Part shown: positions 56,557 through 64,000 of the stretch, piece after piece | Layout: the number at the start of each line of letters is the position of its first letter | How positions within the stretch are numbered: position 1 is the first letter of the stretch | From: RPQJ01 sp963823535 | GTDB taxonomy: Bacteria; Pseudomonadota; Gammaproteobacteria; Steroidobacterales; Steroidobacteraceae | DNA length: 64,000 nucleotides | Assembly: GCA_963823535.1 (NCBI GenBank) | Contig: CAWGLZ010000006.1 | Span: forward strand, 62,001-126,000 | Direction: 5' to 3' | Program-made: the position numbers and the translations under genes | Notes under the pieces: generated by a model | Databases searched by the model: none | What the model saw: only the letters and a program-made list of their open reading frames with translations | Told to the model about the DNA's origin: nothing

Positions 56557-56865
56557 ATGGCAACGATACTGTTTGTACGTGCCAGATCAACGCTCGATCC
56601 CGCAGAGCTGGAGCGCCGACTGCTCGAGCGCCGACCTCGCTTTCTCGAGGTTCCGGGGCTGGTGCAGAAGATCTACGGACGGGACGAGTCGACGGGTGCC
56701 ATCTGTGGCATCTATTTCTTCGACAGTCAGGATGCACTCGCCGATTTTCGTGAAAGCGAATTGGCGAAGACGATCGCGACGGCCTACGAGGTATCGGAAA
56801 TCAGACTTGAGACCTACGAGGTTCTCTATCCGCTGCACGCTGATCGTGGGCCGATAAGCGGGTAA
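56557..56865 (+). CDS. YdhR-like monooxygenase-fold protein
   Basis: A 102-residue protein of the dimeric alpha-beta barrel (ABM/YdhR) fold. Characteristic segments are LERRLLERRPRFLEVPGLVQ, YGRDESTGAICGIYFFDSQD and LADFRESELAKTIATAYEVS. Homologues may act as quinone or antibiotic monooxygenases; no cofactor site is evident. ATG 56557 has AAGGAG eight bases upstream. It is alone on the plus strand. Confidence 0.8.
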   Translation: MATILFVRARSTLDPAELERRLLERRPRFLEVPGLVQKIYGRDESTGAICGIYFFDSQDALADFRESELAKTIATAYEVSEIRLETYEVLYPLHADRGPISG

Positions 56866-56976
56866 TTTCCAGAACACCATCGCGCACAATCATCGGCAGG
56901 ATCGATAGCGAGGGCCTCGGGCGGCGTGACGCGCTGCTCGGCGCCGGTCACGCCGCCCGTCGGGACCCTGGCATCC

Positions 56977-58103
56977 CTATTTCCAGTCTGTCGCGGCGAC
57001 GTTCTTGAGGTTCAGCGAGCGCGGCTCCGGGATCGCGCAGTCGGCGGTGCCGAATCCGGGTCGCGATACGTCCAGGAGGTACATCACTCCTTGACGGACG
57101 AAGGCCAGGCGGTCGCAGGCCGCGTCGGCGGCGGACGGAGCCCACGTGGGAAAGCGATCCGAGTATTCCGCTGCACCGGGCGCGGGACCGGACGTGATGC
57201 TCCTGAGCGACGACGCGGTCGAGCCAGTGGGCATCACCTGTTCGCTGACACCGTCCCACAGGTACTCCAACTCCCCCACCGCCAGGTGCTCGTAGCCCCA
57301 CTCGTGATATCCCCAGATCGACACCAGCAGGGGACCACCCGTGACGACCAGTCTCCTGCCATCGGGCGACCAGGGCGCGCCGGATACGAAGTCAACACCG
57401 TCGACGGCGCGGAATCATCGGCTGAGGCGGTCCCGGGCACTCGGCAACGGGTCCCCCGTGGCTGGTGGTGGCAACGTGACGCGTACTCCACACCGTCCGC
57501 AGCGTCGTCCAGGAACGCGAGGTGCCGGCCCTGAGGCGAGAACGCGAGGCCGGCCCCATGCCCCGGCGCGGCGTCACTGGGGGCCGGTGCATGCGTGTAG
57601 AGCGGTTTCGGCTGTGGATTCGCTGCGAACGGGTCAAAGACATACAGGGTGTCGAGCGCGGCCCATTTCTCGTCCCCGACGAAGACAACGACCGAGTTCC
57701 CGTTGCAGCCTTTTCCCCAGGCCAGCGCGGGGAAGCCATTCCTGTGCGTGATGCCTGGGCTCGGGAAGACCATCGCGTTGCGCAGCGCGCCGCCGGGACT
57801 GCCGATGACGATCCTCATGGCCTGACGGTCGATCCGCTGACCAGGCGAGCCAGGCGCCGGTGGTGCCCATGCGATGTTCTCGTAGAGCCCTTCCACTTTC
57901 CACAGCGACACAGGACTGCCTGCAGATCCAGTCGGGCTGACTTGCAGGCCAGTAACGATCCCGGCCGGTCCGCTGATCGTGAAGTATCCGAGGTTCACCT
58001 CGGGCGGTGGAGCTGTGCCACCGCCCGGCTTGCCGGCCAGCGCCGCTGAAAGCGGCAGCGCGAGCAAGGCGCCCGCCAGCAGGGTGATCGACTTGTTGAA
58101 CAT
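56977..58103 (-). pseudogene. Secreted PD40-type propeller protein, frameshifted
   Basis: The start ATG 58103 has AAGGAG upstream and a signal (TLLAGALLALPLSAALAG). The first part includes GKGCNGNSVVVFVGDEKWAA and LAFSPQGRHLAFLDDAADGV. After VEYA the frame slips near 57480 into VTLPPPATGDPLPSARD. It slips again near 57415 into VDGVDFVSGAPWSPDGRRLV. The last part reads SIWGYHEWGYEHLAVGELEY and ends at 56977. The three frames together give a continuous propeller. Two indels make this a pseudogene or an error-bearing gene. The ORF from 58151 extends too far upstream. Confidence 0.72.
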
Positions 58104-58141
58104 GACGCTCTCCTTGCAACTTGATCCGTGTTGACGAACTC

Positions 58142-58393
58142 TCACCAACACTCGACCGTGTTGGCGTAGGACGACTCTCCGTCCGCGATTTCGCCGCCGA
58201 AAAACACCATCACCTGCGCGGCGGCGTCATAGGCCATGTGCGCGCCCGGGTGAACGACCGGGTCCGGTGGCGAACCTGCCGCGGACTGGCACCCGACAGG
58301 CACCGATGACCACGTCGCCTGCAGCACCCCGCTCGCCGTAGAGAACGTGACCGACCAGACCTGGTCGTTCGGCTTCGCGTGAGCCGAATCCAT
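58142..58393 (-). pseudogene. Kelch-like protein fragment
   Basis: About 83 codons read MDSAHAKPNDQVWSVTFSTA, MAYDAAAQVMVFFGGEIADG and ANTVECW. The 'MAYDxxxxVMVFFGG...NTVxxW' block is a kelch propeller strand. No upstream repeats are present. It is a C-terminal end of a lost propeller gene, just upstream of the PD40 pseudogene on the same strand. Confidence 0.45.
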
Positions 58394-58398
58394 GAACC

Positions 58399-58905
58399 GT
58401 GCACGACGACCTCGGCGTGTCGATGGCCATGGCGCAGGCACTGATCAGCCTCGCGTTCGTGGCGATCGCGGTGTCGACGCTGATCTGCGGCCCGCTCGCG
58501 GATCGGTACGGCCGACGCCCGGTGATCCTGGTCGGCACGGCACTCTTCTGCGCCGGCAGCCGTCTCGCCGCCGCTCGCTCCAACGGTGGGTGCGTGGCGG
58601 GCGTCGTCCAGTCCATCGGCAGCGCCGCCGCCTTGTCGCTGACGCGCACGGTCATTCACGCCGTGTACGGCCGCCCGATTCGGCACGCGTTCTGGCGCAG
58701 CTCACGACCGTGATGATCTTCGTCCCGATGCTGGGCCCGGCCATCGGCGGGGGCTCATCGACGATGCCGACGTGCGCGCCGTCTTCGGCCTGTGCCTGGC
58801 GTTCAGGTCTGCTCGCGTTGTCGCTCGTAGAACTGCTGCATCAGCGAAACCGACGCCGGTCGTGTACCTGCCGGAGAGTCGCCCGACCGACGCGCTGCAG
58901 ACGGC
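58399..58905 (+). pseudogene. N-terminal half of a Bcr/CflA-type MFS efflux gene
   Basis: Three frames carry pieces of one protein in order: LGVSMAMAQALISLAFVAIA and CGPLADRYGRRPVILVGTAL (58399-58690), then RVLAQLTTVMIFVPMLGPAI (second frame), RAVFGLCLAF (third), GLLALSLVELL and VYLPESRPTDALQ (to about 58905). At least three frameshifts separate them, and the first 30-40 residues are missing. The homologous C-terminus lies 2 kb away at 60953-61105. Intact members export drugs by proton antiport. Confidence 0.75.
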
Positions 58906-58949
58906 GAGGAAGGCGCGGTTGCGGCCGAGGACTCGTCGCCGACGGGCGT

Positions 58950-60922
58950 ACGGCGAAATAGCCGCTGCCGACGGACGTGTCGCAGGCACTCAGGGTCACG
59001 AGGTCCGCGTTCAGCGGCAGGTCGAGGATCTCGTGGACCGCAGCATGCCGTCGTCCGTGCGATCGGGCTCGAACTCGAGGCCGGACAGGAGCGGGCTGCT
59101 CCTGTTGAAGTAGCCATGGGTGGCGAGGTGCAGCACCCGGAACTCGCCGGAGAGTCGCTTGAAGCGACCCTCGGTGGCCTCCCCGCCGATCAGCGTCCGC
59201 GAGTTCGGCTGGAAGAGCGCATCGATGGCGCGTGCCTCGTCCTGTGCATGGCGCAGTCCGCCCCGGGAGGGCGCAACCGCGAGCAGCGATCGCACGGTCT
59301 CGGGGCCGGACGGCTCGCGGAGCAGCGCCACCGCCGTCGGCAGGTAAGTCACGGTGTAGCGGCTGATCAGCAGGTCGCCGCCGGCGCTGGTCGGCCCGGG
59401 CAGCAAGGCAAACGGCACGTACGTCAACGCTCCATGCGGCACGACATAGAGGTGGGTGACGCCCTCGAGCCACCCCGCCCGTTCGAGCGGATCGACCAGT
59501 TGGGCGGACAACCGTGCCGCAGGTTTGCGCCAGCGGTCGTCGCCGGGACGGCGGACGAGGTCACGCAGCAGCTCGATCCGGGCGGTGAGATCCGCCGCGC
59601 GCAGCGGTGACGACTTCACCTTGATGCCACGCGAGGTGAGCACGAACACCACCAGGCTCTCGGGACCGACGACGTATTCGAGCAGCGCCTGGTCGGCCGC
59701 GAGTCGGCGCTGGATGCTCGAGACGCCCGGCAGCGCACCGGCAGGCGCGTGACGGCGGGCGTGGTCGTCGAGGAACGTCTGGTACTCGTTCTCGGCGTGC
59801 AGGAGTTCCCGGGAGAAGCGATTCGTCGCTCGCTCGGAGTACACGGGAGCGCCGTCGTCGTCCGTCTCCGCCAGCGACTGCTGCAGGTGCCGGACGCGCT
59901 CGCGCAACTCCGCCTCCCGGCGGCGATCGATGGCCGAGAGCGGAACGGAGGCACGCCCGCCCAGCTGCTCGACGAAACTCCGGGCGCGCAGCCGTTCGGC
60001 GGTCACGAATGCATCGGCGGTCCTGCCCTGCCGCAACTGGAGGCGCATCAGCTCGTGGTAGACCTCGAACTTGTCCTCGACGTACCCGGAGCGGAACCGC
60101 GACTCCCGGAGCCGGTCGCGCACGCCCTCGATCAACCGGACCGCGGCTTCGAGCGACAGGAGTGCGCCGCCCGGATCACCACCGGCCTCCTGTGCACGGG
60201 CGCGACCGAGCTGAATCTGCCAGAGGAGATCCGGATCGTCGATCCGGGCCTGGGCGGTCTCGGCCGCCCGATAGTTCTCCAGCGCCAGGTCGAACCGCGC
60301 CTGCAGACGTGCGAGTTCCGCCCGGGAATAGAGCGCCTCGGCGTCGAGCGCGGACGCACCGATCTCACGCGCGACCTCGAGCGACTGGTCCGTCTCTGCC
60401 ACAGCCAGGTCGAGCCGCTGTCGCGACCGGTTGGCGCGGGCAAGCCGCAGCAGGCTCAGCGCCAGCGCGTGCTGCGCCCCGGCCGCGACCGAGCGCGATC
60501 GCGCTGCTCGTAGAGCATCGTCGGCCTCAGTGCCATCTGCGGCGCTGTTCATCCCGACGAGTGCGCAGATTCACCTTTTCGCCGCTATCGAGCCGATCGA
60601 CCGCGCCATGTCGAGCGCCCGCCGGAAATCGCGCTCCAGGCGGAGGCAGTCGCCGCGCAGCGCCGGCCGCGCCGGTGCCGCTTCGGCCCGGCCTGCTGAC
60701 GTCCGCGTATATCGCCAGCGCGGCGCGATAGTCCTGCAGCCCGAGGTCGTACTGCCCCGACTCCACTCGCCCATCGCCCCGCGCGCGCAGCCAGTAGGCC
60801 TGGTCCTGTCGCATGCCGGCCTGCGTCGCGAGCACGATGGCCTGGTCGAGGTGAGTCAGTGCCGCATCGATCTCGCCCAGGCCAAGCAGGCAGAGACCGA
60901 TGTTGCCGTGGTCCTGGCTCAC
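58950..60922 (-). pseudogene. TPR-CHAT protein, frameshifted and end-truncated
   Basis: The N-terminal part has TPR repeats (HGNIGLCLLGLGEIDAALTH, YDLGLQDYRAALAIYADVSR). After slips near 60690 and 60540 it continues with LLRLARANRSRQRLDLAVAE. The CHAT peptidase-like domain contains LHLATHGYFNRSSPLLSGLE (catalytic His) and, after another slip near 59040, LNADLVTLSACDTSVGSG (catalytic Cys). The protein ends soon after the Cys, without the usual continuation. CHAT proteins are caspase-like. The 59011-60552 frame is the longest piece. A neighbouring sigma factor gene on the same strand suggests an original operon. Confidence 0.75.
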
Positions 60923-60952
60923 GCGTCGCAGATGGTCAGTCGGTGACTGACG

Positions 60953-61105
60953 GTGCAGGCGATCGGGTTCTCCCACGATGGTACGGCGCGGCCGTTGTTC
61001 GTCGGGCTCGTCGCCTGCTCGGTGCTCGCAGTGGCCGGCGTGATCTCGTTCCGGCGTCGGCCGGAGGATGCCGGCATGACGGCCTCGACGGACGCAGCGG
61101 CGTGA
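60953..61105 (+). pseudogene. C-terminal end of the split Bcr/CflA-type gene
   Basis: Fifty codons read VQAIGFSHDGTARPLFVGLV, ACSVLAVAGVISFRRRPEDA and stop TGA at 61105. The 'HDGTxRPL' segment before the last membrane helix is characteristic of Bcr/CflA transporters. The matching N-terminal half is at 58399-58905, on the same strand. The interrupting DNA is the TPR-CHAT sequence. Confidence 0.6.
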
Positions 61106-61174
61106 TCAGCCTGCATGCCGCCGCCCGCAGAGATCGCTGGTGAGCAGGGGCGCCATTTCTTTTAATACAATGAT

Positions 61175-62227
61175 TTATAGGCCTCTCTTCGAAAATATTT
61201 CGAGCGCGATGAATAGGTGTAAAGACACGGGTGCAGGCGTGAAGGGACCCGACAGCGAGTCGGACCGCTGCGCCGGAGGGGTAGCGGAGGCAGTCGCCAT
61301 CGCCGCACGGGCGCGCCGGTCACCGGCGCGCGCTTGCGACGGCGTCGGGCAGATGGTCACGGCGCAAGACAGTGCCCGCAATCGGGTGCAGCCACGATGT
61401 TCCCGGGCAGCCGTCGAGCCGTCGACGTAGCCTGCGATCTGGTGTTCGTCCGGGCAGGCGGGATCTCGTTCGCGGCGCCGGCCGGAGGACGATTGCCCGG
61501 TCAGGCGCGCGACCTCTGCCAGCGTCAGGTTCTGCTCGAAGCGCAGCCTGAGCAGCAGACGCTGCTCCGCCGACAGCCGAGCCACGGCATCCTGCAGTCG
61601 TCGTCGCTCCTGAAGCTCCGCGGTCAGGTCGTCCGGTCCGGGCCCTGGTTGCTCCAGCTGCCACGCGGGCTCGTCGTCCTCGGGCGAGACCCCGCAGGTG
61701 GCGGGCTTCAGGCTTGTTGGCGCGCGCACCGTCAGTTGCCAGCGCTGCTGCGGCGACAGCAACTCGAACAGTCGTGCGTTGATGCCGGACAGCATGGCAT
61801 CGGTCAGGCCCGGAAAGCGCGGCAGCAGCGCCTGAAGACATTGCACACGCGACATGTGCCGCTCGTAGATGCAGCGGAAAACCTGCCGGTCCAGGTCGGG
61901 GAGCCGCGATACGCAGCGTGGAGGACGGACGCGACCCTGCTCCTTGCGGCGCCAGTCCACGCAGAGGTTGGCAACCACGGCCATGAGCCAGGTCCTGAAC
62001 CGGGCCGGCCCGTCCGGCCGGAAATTCACCAATCGGCGGAAGCCGTCGTCGCTCAAGGCTCCGCAAACATGTGCAAAGCACTCTGCCGCACGTTCCTCGC
62101 CGACCTCGTGCCGTCGCACGACGTGCATGATCAATGGCGAGTAGCGGGTCAGGAACTCACTCCACGCGGCGGCGGCCCCCGCGGACGAGAGTCGCTCCAG
62201 CAGCACAGTGACCGACTCGTCGCTCAT
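61175..62227 (-). CDS. Sigma-70-like (ECF-type) factor, altered C-terminus
   Basis: A sigma-2 region is seen (SEFLTRYSPLIMHVVRRHEV, RFRTWLMAVVANLCVDWRRK), and a sigma-4-like helix-turn-helix near residue 245 (DAVARLSAEQRLLLRLRFEQ, LTLAEVARLTGQSSS). Between them lies a long linker. After about residue 265 the frame departs from the family: ACPDEHQIAGYVDG looks like a zinc-finger anti-sigma start, then the sequence becomes unstructured. A frameshift or fusion near 61490 is likely. The start ATG 62227 (MSDESVTVLLERL) is preferred to 62311. It is upstream of the CHAT remnant, a neighbourhood that recurs in other genomes. Confidence 0.6.
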   Translation of the reverse strand: MSDESVTVLLERLSSAGAAAAWSEFLTRYSPLIMHVVRRHEVGEERAAECFAHVCGALSDDGFRRLVNFRPDGPARFRTWLMAVVANLCVDWRRKEQGRVRPPRCVSRLPDLDRQVFRCIYERHMSRVQCLQALLPRFPGLTDAMLSGINARLFELLSPQQRWQLTVRAPTSLKPATCGVSPEDDEPAWQLEQPGPGPDDLTAELQERRRLQDAVARLSAEQRLLLRLRFEQNLTLAEVARLTGQSSSGRRRERDPACPDEHQIAGYVDGSTAAREHRGCTRLRALSCAVTICPTPSQARAGDRRARAAMATASATPPAQRSDSLSGPFTPAPVSLHLFIALEIFSKRGL

Positions 62228-62512
62228 CTGCGCAACGACCGCCGTGCCCGCTGCGGCCGGAGCAGCGAGCGGCAGCAGTCCTTCTCCGCCAGTCGAGGGC
62301 CCCCCGGCCAATCATGTCTGTGTTCTTTCCAGACCAGATACGCCGTTTCTGGATCGATAGCAAGCAGGCGGCGCCTGAACCGCTGCCGCGGGGTCGCGGC
62401 CCCCGCTGCCGGGCGACCGGCCGTACTTGACCCGACGACGGCCGGGAGTCGCCTTGACGTGCTCGAACGGCCTACACTGCCCGCCTCGCCTGCGAAACCC
62501 AGGAGAGCCACC

Positions 62513-63007
62513 ATGATCAGGGGCCTGCACCACAACGCTTACCGTTGCCGCGATTCGGAAGAGACGCGGCGCTTCTACGAGGACTTCCTCGGCTTGCCGC
62601 TGTCAGGAACGCTGGAGATCGGCGAAACGAAGAGCGGCCGCAGGACGGAAACCCTGCACACGTTCTACCGGCTCGACGACGGGTCCTACCTGGCGTTCTT
62701 CGAGGCGCCGGACATGCCGTTCGAGTTCAAGCCACAGCACGATTTCGACCTGCACATCGCGCTCGAGGTCGACGCACGCACGCTGCACGACATGCTCGCA
62801 AGGGGCAGGGCCGCGGGGATCGAGACCCGCGGCATCTCGGACCACGGGTTCATTCACTCCATCTACTTCCGTGATCCGAACGGCTATGTGATCGAACTCA
62901 CCGCGAAGACACCCGGCCACGACGAAGCGATGGATCCCACCCGTAACGGCGCGCGCGACAAGCTCGCCCGGTGGACCGCGGCGCGGCGACCGGCCGACGC
63001 GTCCTGA
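62513..63007 (+). CDS. VOC (glyoxalase/dioxygenase) superfamily protein
   Basis: A 164-residue protein. MIRGLHHNAYRCRDSEETRR starts the first beta-alpha-beta module with metal-ligand His in LHHNAY. The second module has FDLHIALEVDARTLHDM and HSIYFRDPNGYVIELT, with the typical DPNGxxIE motif. It probably binds a divalent metal and acts on a small substrate; glyoxalase I, dioxygenase and resistance functions cannot be separated here. AGGAGA precedes ATG 62513. It lies 21 bp upstream of the flavin reductase gene, suggesting an operon. Confidence 0.88.
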   Translation: MIRGLHHNAYRCRDSEETRRFYEDFLGLPLSGTLEIGETKSGRRTETLHTFYRLDDGSYLAFFEAPDMPFEFKPQHDFDLHIALEVDARTLHDMLARGRAAGIETRGISDHGFIHSIYFRDPNGYVIELTAKTPGHDEAMDPTRNGARDKLARWTAARRPADAS

Positions 63008-63028
63008 GCGAGCCAAAGGCAGGCGCCA

Positions 63029-63649
63029 ATGCCAGAGAACGTTCACTACTACGAGCCGCGGCACGGCCATCGGCTCGCGCACGATCCGTTCAACGCCATC
63101 GTCGGTCCCCGACCCATCGGATGGATTTCGTCGCGCGATCGACAGGGGATCCTGAACCTGGCGCCCTACAGCTTCTTCAATGCCTTCAACTACAGGCCAC
63201 CGATCATCGGTTTCGCCAGCATCGGCTACAAGGACACGGTGCGCAACATCGAAGAGACCGGTGAATTCGCCTGGAACCTCGTGACACGGGGGCTGGCCGA
63301 GGCCATGAACACGACCTCCGCCACCGTGGCACAGAACGTGGACGAGTTCGCGCTCGCGGGACTGACCCCTGCTCCTTCACGGATCATCGGCGTACCGCGG
63401 GTCGCAGAAAGCCCGGTGTCGTTCGAGTGTCGCCTGACACAGATCGTGCAGCTGCAGGCAGCCGACGGAACCAAGGTGGATACATGGCTGACGCTGGGAG
63501 AAGTGGTCGCCGTCCACATCGCCGAGTCCCTGCTCAAGGACGGCGTGTACGACACGGCGGGCGCCCAGCCGGTCTTGCGCGGCGGCGGCACGGGCGATTA
63601 CTTCCCGATCGACGGTGCGCAGCTGTTCCGCATGGCCCGGCCCGGATGA
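63029..63649 (+). CDS. Flavin reductase-like (FMN-binding split barrel) protein
   Basis: A 206-residue FMN-binding protein. Motifs are FNAIVGPRPIGWISSRDRQG, ILNLAPYSFFNAFNYRPPII, and KDTVRNIEETGEFAWNLVTR, the flavin-reductase fold. TATVAQNVDEFALAGLTPAP-type and ESPVSFECRLTQIVQL segments follow. It may supply reduced flavin to a partner oxygenase. The VOC gene upstream is a possible partner, an inference from co-direction and a 21-bp gap. Confidence 0.85.
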   Translation: MPENVHYYEPRHGHRLAHDPFNAIVGPRPIGWISSRDRQGILNLAPYSFFNAFNYRPPIIGFASIGYKDTVRNIEETGEFAWNLVTRGLAEAMNTTSATVAQNVDEFALAGLTPAPSRIIGVPRVAESPVSFECRLTQIVQLQAADGTKVDTWLTLGEVVAVHIAESLLKDGVYDTAGAQPVLRGGGTGDYFPIDGAQLFRMARPG

Positions 63650-63761
63650 CGGCGATCAGGGGACCTTTGCACAGGCGTCTGAACGGTATCAACTGACCAG
63701 GCAGCAAGGCCGCCGTCAGACTTGACCCACCCCCGGCATCTGCCATGCTTCGCCGCGACAC

Positions 63762-64000
63762 ATGGGAGAACACGTCCTCCAGGCGGCGGTCGGCATCACG
63801 GGACTGCTCGGACTCGCGTGGCTCATGAGCGAGAGCCGGTGGACCGTGCCGTGGCGGGCCGTCGTCTCGGGCCTGCTGCTGCAGCTCGTGCTCGCGGTCA
63901 TCCTGCTCAAGCTCCCGTTCACCAAGACGGCGCTGCTCGGACTGAACGACGGCATGCTGGCGCTCGAGAAGGCGACCCAGGCGGGCACCTCCTTCGTGTT
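63762..64000 (+). CDS. NupC-type concentrative nucleoside transporter (N-terminal part)
   Basis: Runs off the right edge after 79 codons. The N-terminus GITGLLGLAWLMSESRWTVP, then LLLQLVLAVILLKLPFTKTA and LEKATQAGTSFV, match the first helices and loop of CNT/NupC nucleoside transporters, where 'FLLLKxP.....L..ln..v..l..Ai.aGtsFvFG' is conserved. These take up nucleosides with H+ or Na+. The ATG at 63762 gives MGEHVLQAAVG. Confidence 0.85.
   Translation, partial: MGEHVLQAAVGITGLLGLAWLMSESRWTVPWRAVVSGLLLQLVLAVILLKLPFTKTALLGLNDGMLALEKATQAGTSFV

Overview
The window is GC-rich DNA, densely coding on both strands, and looks like a chromosome of a Gammaproteobacterium (Xanthomonadales/Steroidobacterales/Chromatiales-like). 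The basis is the housekeeping content (metK, ahcY with an SAH riboswitch, hemL, mpl, rnd, cpdA, a tkt-gap-pgk-pyk glycolytic cluster, PPi-dependent phosphofructokinase beside an H+-pyrophosphatase). No rRNA, tRNA, CRISPR array or intact transposase was seen. The exact lineage is an inference.

Left part (1-15.6 kb), core metabolism: the start of a complex-I/hydrogenase-4-like antiporter subunit, a CoxE-like vWA protein with its MoxR ATPase, then tkt-gap-pgk-pyk, all on the minus strand. Divergent metK leads to an SAH riboswitch controlling ahcY (activated-methyl cycle). An amino-acid permease and an O-methyltransferase follow, then a perfect long palindrome, cpdA, a TraB-like protein and rubredoxin.

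15.6-31.3 kb: hemL, then a probable surface-glycan block (a frameshifted OafA-SGNH acyltransferase, a sulfotransferase, a PD40 propeller protein, a double-headed glycosyltransferase). After it come a Lon-substrate-binding-domain protein, mpl, a small membrane protein, rnd, adk, and the pfp-hppA pair, which together spend and recover pyrophosphate.

31.3-48.9 kb is accessory: dispersed palindromic and terminator repeats, a CadC/TPR regulator divergent from a sulfur-type operon (mddA, a 51-aa membrane peptide, a cysteine synthase-glutaredoxin fusion, a PLP decarboxylase), an MFS transporter, a vWA probable lipoprotein, an Asp-box (BNR) propeller protein, and a LytS/LytTR signalling cluster. That cluster contains a second LytS-like protein whose phospho-acceptor His is replaced by Glu, and a Tat-type cupin.

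48.9-64 kb: MAPEG protein, a frameshifted nucleotidyltransferase, a tandem Rid protein, a beta-helix protein, a lipoprotein joining a CxxCH heme motif to PD40 and TPR repeats, a META lipoprotein, and a zone of broken genes (57.0-61.5 kb). In that zone a Bcr/CflA-type efflux gene is split by a decayed TPR-CHAT gene lying next to a sigma-70-like gene. The right edge returns to intact genes: VOC protein, flavin reductase, and the start of a NupC nucleoside transporter. Frameshifts cluster in accessory genes and are absent from the housekeeping genes, which favours real decay over uniform sequencing error.
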